Shown: piece after piece, positions 4,070 to 5,799 of the stretch
How the letters are laid out: each line of letters starts with the position of its first letter
Position numbering within the stretch: position 1 is the stretch's first letter
From: Bacillota bacterium
GTDB taxonomy: Bacteria; Bacillota; Sulfobacillia; Symbiobacteriales; Symbiobacteriaceae
DNA length: 5,799 nt
Reading direction: 5' to 3'
Assembly: GCA_028287415.1 (NCBI GenBank)
Contig: JAQBPS010000122.1
Location: 1 to 5,799 of the forward strand
The notes under the pieces: model-generated
Database searches by the model: none
Seen by the model: the letters and a program-made list of their open reading frames with translations, nothing else
What the model was told of the DNA's origin: nothing
Program-made: the position numbers and the translations under genes

Positions 4070-5263
4070 ATGGAGAAGGCGAAGGCCACCCGGAAGCCGA
4101 GAAAGAACGCAAACGGGGAAGGCACGGTCTTCAAGCGCACCCGGGGCGGAAAAACCTCATGGTATGCCGAGTTGGTCGTCGGTTGGAAAGCGGACGGCAA
4201 CAAGAACGTCCTGCGGTCCCCGGCCTGCACGCTCAAGGACGACGCCAGCACATGGCTGGCACTACGGCGCACCGAGCGCAGCCAAGGTAGCCTGACCGAA
4301 CCCTCCAAGCAGACGGTCGCATACTTCATGACGGCATGGATGGAGACGACGGCCAGCCATGAGGTAGGGGCCAGCACTATGCAGCTCTACCGCAACATGT
4401 TCAACTGGTACATCGTCGAACCACTGGGCCAAGTACAACTCCAGCAATTACGCCCGCAACAGGTCCAGGAGCTTTATCATTCGTTGATGCAGTCAGGCAA
4501 GAGTCCCCGCACGGTGCAACTCGTTCATGCCGTACTGCGACGGGCGATGGCCCAGGCGACAACGTGGGGCCTCTTGCCCAAGAATCTCATGGAGTCCGTG
4601 AAACCGCCCAAGGTGGAGCACAAGGAGGTTGCGGTGCTGACGCCGGACCAGGTGGTTCAGTTCATCGCCTCAGCCAAAGAAGATCGGCTGCACGCGATGT
4701 TTCTTCTGGCGGTGACAACTGGCCTGCGCCGGGGCGAGCTGCTCGGCCTCCGCTGGCAGGATATAGATATGGACGCCGGCACGCTCACGGTCGCCCAGGC
4801 GCAGAAGAAGATCGGCGAGCGAATCGAGTTCGGCACCACAAAGACTCGGGCCTCGCGGCGGACGATCGACCTGCCGGATGTCGTCCTGGTGGCCTTCAAA
4901 CTGTGGCGCCGAGAGCAGGCCAAAGAACGCCTGAGAGTTGGAGAGGCCTGGGTGCACCCGGAACTTGTCTTTACCAGCACCATCGGCAGCCCAGTCCATC
5001 CCAAGAACATGCTCGACCGCAACTTCAGGGACGTGCTGGAGCGGGCCGAGCTTCCCCGCATCCGGTTCCACGACCTGCGACACACGGCGGCCACCTTGCT
5101 CCTGGCGAACGGCGTCAACGCCCGGGTTCTTATGGATGTGCTCGGTCACTCGCAGATTAACATCACACTCGGCCTGTACGGGCATGTGTTGCGGGAACAA
5201 AAGAAAGAAGCCGCCCAGAAGGTTGACGCCTTCCTGGCGGCTGCTGAGAAAAAGGCTCGGTAG
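4070..5263 (+). CDS. int: Tyrosine-family site-specific integrase
   Basis: This 397-residue phage integrase catalyses recombination between attP and a host attB. It starts at ATG 4070, with AGGAGG six bases upstream. The N-terminal arm-binding domain is at about residues 14-72 (GEGTVFKRTRGGKTSWYAEL, then KDDASTWLALRRTE). The SAM-like core-binding domain is at about 78-168 and the catalytic domain at about 188-385. Catalytic residues are all present: R220 in TGLRRGELLGLRW, K258 in GTTKTRASRR, H334 and R337 in HDLRHTAATLL, H360 in LGHSQ and the nucleophile Y370 in LGLYGH. Length and domain order fit full-length integrases of Gram-positive phages and conjugative elements. The tRNA-derived core begins about 120 bases downstream, and repeats on both sides are candidate arm sites for its N-terminal domain. 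Confidence 0.95.
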   Translation: MEKAKATRKPRKNANGEGTVFKRTRGGKTSWYAELVVGWKADGNKNVLRSPACTLKDDASTWLALRRTERSQGSLTEPSKQTVAYFMTAWMETTASHEVGASTMQLYRNMFNWYIVEPLGQVQLQQLRPQQVQELYHSLMQSGKSPRTVQLVHAVLRRAMAQATTWGLLPKNLMESVKPPKVEHKEVAVLTPDQVVQFIASAKEDRLHAMFLLAVTTGLRRGELLGLRWQDIDMDAGTLTVAQAQKKIGERIEFGTTKTRASRRTIDLPDVVLVAFKLWRREQAKERLRVGEAWVHPELVFTSTIGSPVHPKNMLDRNFRDVLERAELPRIRFHDLRHTAATLLLANGVNARVLMDVLGHSQINITLGLYGHVLREQKKEAAQKVDAFLAAAEKKAR

Positions 5264-5282
5264 AGAGCCTAACCGCTGCGAT

Positions 5283-5304
5283 GGGCCGGGAGAAATCCCG
5301 GCCC
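5283..5304. terminator. Strong GC hairpin after the integrase
   Basis: GGGCCGGGA (5283-5291) pairs perfectly with TCCCGGCCC (5296-5304) around a GAAA tetraloop. It lies 20 bases after the integrase stop. The bases that follow (AAACTCG) are not U-rich, so it may be a weak terminator or an mRNA 3'-end stabiliser rather than an efficient intrinsic terminator. Confidence 0.45.
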
Positions 5305-5311
5305 AAACTCG

Positions 5312-5355
5312 TACTCCTGACGCGTTCCTGACAATCGCTGCGCTCCTGACAGGAG
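5312..5355 (+). repeat. CTCCTGAC direct repeats, left arm of the attachment site
   Basis: Three copies of the core CCTGAC occur at 5316, 5327 and 5345, in the contexts TACTCCTGAC, GTTCCTGAC and GCTCCTGAC. The last one is also part of the palindrome CTCCTG-A-CAGGAG (5343-5355). They lie between the integrase and the tRNA-derived core and match two copies on the other side. Integrase arm-type binding sites have this arrangement. Confidence 0.6.
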
Positions 5356-5380
5356 AAAACCCGGAAACCCTTTCGGCTAT

Positions 5381-5425
5381 TGGTGGTCGCTGAGGGGCTC
5401 GAACCCCCGACCCCATGCGTGTAAA
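5381..5425 (-). other. att: tRNA 3' fragment, attachment-site core (probable tRNA-Val)
   Basis: Read on the minus strand, this runs from an anticodon loop (TTTACAC) through half of the anticodon stem (GCATG), the variable loop (GGTC), a T-arm (GGGGG, loop TTCGAGC, CCCTC) and an acceptor strand (AGCGACC) to ACCA. Counting back from the CCA puts UAC at positions 34-36, which would be tRNA-Val. The 5' half needed for a working tRNA (acceptor GGTCGCT, D-arm and CATGC) is absent, so it is not a gene. Tyrosine integrases often use tRNA 3' ends, so that integration rebuilds the tRNA. The identity segment probably ends near 5425, where the match to a tRNA stops. Confidence 0.8.
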
Positions 5426-5529
5426 TTATAGGCAAAGAATCGCTACCGACATTAGTCTTCGTGATAATCCTACTGCCGCTTGCATTCTGACGTTATTCCA
5501 CTTTTGCCGGGAACGGTCAACCTCTACCG

Positions 5530-5551
5530 TACTCCTGACGCTACTCCTGAC
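5530..5551 (+). repeat. CTCCTGAC direct repeats, right arm of the attachment site
   Basis: Two exact copies of TACTCCTGAC occur at 5530-5539 and 5542-5551, 12 bases apart. They are identical to the copy at 5312-5321 on the integrase side of the core. The 104 bases between the core and these repeats contain no gene that I can support. Confidence 0.6.
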
Positions 5552-5569
5552 ATTCGCGAAAAAGAACCG

Positions 5570-5599
5570 TTGACAGAGAATTGCCTCCCGGTATATGCT
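5570..5599 (+). promoter_or_regulatory. Promoter of leader element B
   Basis: A perfect TTGACA (5570-5575) and TATGCT (5594-5599) are separated by 18 bases, the same spacing as at leader A. TATATG at 5592-5597 is a possible alternative -10. The start point would fall in GACTCCAGAG, immediately before the first hairpin. Confidence 0.68.
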
Positions 5600-5690
5600 G
5601 ACTCCAGAGCCCCATGAGGGCCTAAAACAGAGCGCCTAGAGCGCCAGCTTCCTTTCCTTAACTGGAGAGGACGCTGGCGCTTTTTGTTTT
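5600..5690 (+). promoter_or_regulatory. Structured leader B: tandem CNNGA hairpins plus attenuator
   Basis: Hairpin 1 is GCCC (5609-5612), loop CATGA, GGGC (5618-5621). After a TAAAACAGA linker, hairpin 2 is GCGC (5632-5635), loop CTAGA, GCGC (5641-5644). The 3' strand of hairpin 2 is the first half of the terminator stem, so the two structures exclude each other, exactly as in leader A. Compared with leader A, the third stem base pair is swapped (G-C for C-G) in both hairpins while the loop ends C and GA are kept. This favours selection on RNA shape. It controls the gene starting at 5729. Confidence 0.68.
5641..5690 (+). terminator. Attenuator terminator of leader B
   Basis: GCGCCAGC (5641-5648) pairs with GCTGGCGC (5673-5680). 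After a T/C mismatch (5649/5672), TCCTTTCC (5650-5657) pairs with GGAGAGGA (5664-5671) around the six-base loop TTAACT. TTTTTGTTTT follows. This is a very strong intrinsic terminator 38 bases upstream of a start codon, so the downstream gene needs read-through. Confidence 0.85.
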
Positions 5691-5728
5691 ACCCGAAATC
5701 GGTTCCCTGAGTAGTGAGGTGATCGCAG

Positions 5729-5799
5729 ATGGATTTCAGGCAACTGAATATCAAGCTGACTCCCGGTGTGGATGACGACATTGCCGAACGCCTGGAGCG
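5729..5799 (+). CDS. Start of an unidentified protein, cut by the window edge
   Basis: The gene starts at ATG 5729, with AGGTGA (5717-5722) six bases upstream. The visible 23 residues begin MDFRQLNIKLTPGVDDDIAE and stay open to the end of the window. I do not recognise the family from so little sequence. It lies downstream of promoter B and its attenuator, so its expression would depend on antitermination. It is the first gene beyond the attachment site, which suggests that the sequence there belongs to the same element. Confidence 0.7.
   Translation, partial: MDFRQLNIKLTPGVDDDIAERLE

Noticed and set aside
4657..5416. Minus-strand frames opposite the integrase
   Set aside because: They are antisense to the catalytic domain of a complete integrase, and one runs into the tRNA fragment.
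5381..5460. A complete tRNA gene at the attachment site
   Set aside because: The sequence beyond the anticodon loop does not supply a matching acceptor strand (GGTCGCT) or anticodon stem. A faint D-arm-like match (GTCGGTAGCG) is not enough.
5312..5551. CRISPR-like reading of the CTCCTGAC repeats
   Set aside because: The repeats are only 8-10 bases long with irregular spacing and flank a tRNA core, which fits integrase arm sites instead.

Overview
The window looks like the lysogeny/integration module of a temperate phage or similar integrative element from a moderately high-GC, probably Gram-positive (Bacillota-like) host. The grounds are strong purine-rich ribosome binding sites, good sigma-70-type promoters, frequent GTG starts, a tyrosine integrase, excisionase-like proteins, divergent phage-type repressors and a tRNA-derived attachment core. 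The host assignment is an inference; no host housekeeping gene is visible.

Layout from left to right. On the minus strand, a Com-like zinc-knuckle protein (60-242) follows a small Cro/Xre-type HTH protein (226-462). They diverge from a 223-residue repressor-like protein (664-1335, plus). The two facing promoters share a 16-nt inverted repeat that includes both -35 boxes, as expected of a lysis-lysogeny switch. A perfect 38-bp palindromic terminator (1333-1370) separates the repressor from a minus-strand pair: a 292-residue TPR-like protein (1526-2404) and, 20 nt downstream, a 42-codon ORF (1377-1505) encoding a signal-peptide-like prepeptide with a short tail. This has the architecture of a Rap/Phr, RapI-PhrI or arbitrium-type receptor and peptide pair, placed beside the repressor and integration genes.

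On the plus strand follow an AlpA/HTH_17-type small DNA-binding protein (2667-2876), an HNH nuclease (3098-3733), a second excisionase-like HTH protein (3750-3965) and a tyrosine integrase (4070-5263). Beyond the integrase lies the 3' part of a tRNA, probably Val(UAC), on the minus strand (5381-5425). It is flanked on both sides by CTCCTGAC-type direct repeats resembling integrase arm sites. Arms on both sides suggest an attP, meaning a phage genome, an excised circle or a tandem junction, rather than a single attL or attR. The window ends inside a new plus-strand gene (from 5729).

Two signals are not explained by standard gene calls. One is the TPR-prepeptide pair. The other is a duplicated leader element, upstream of the HNH gene (2952-3067) and of the last gene (5570-5690). 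Each copy has a promoter with 18-bp spacing, a transcript start next to CTCCAGAG, two tandem hairpins with a CNNGA loop, and a terminator that reuses the 3' strand of the second hairpin. The copies differ at many stem positions but keep the pairing, so they look like a conserved RNA switch or antitermination site controlling at least two operons.
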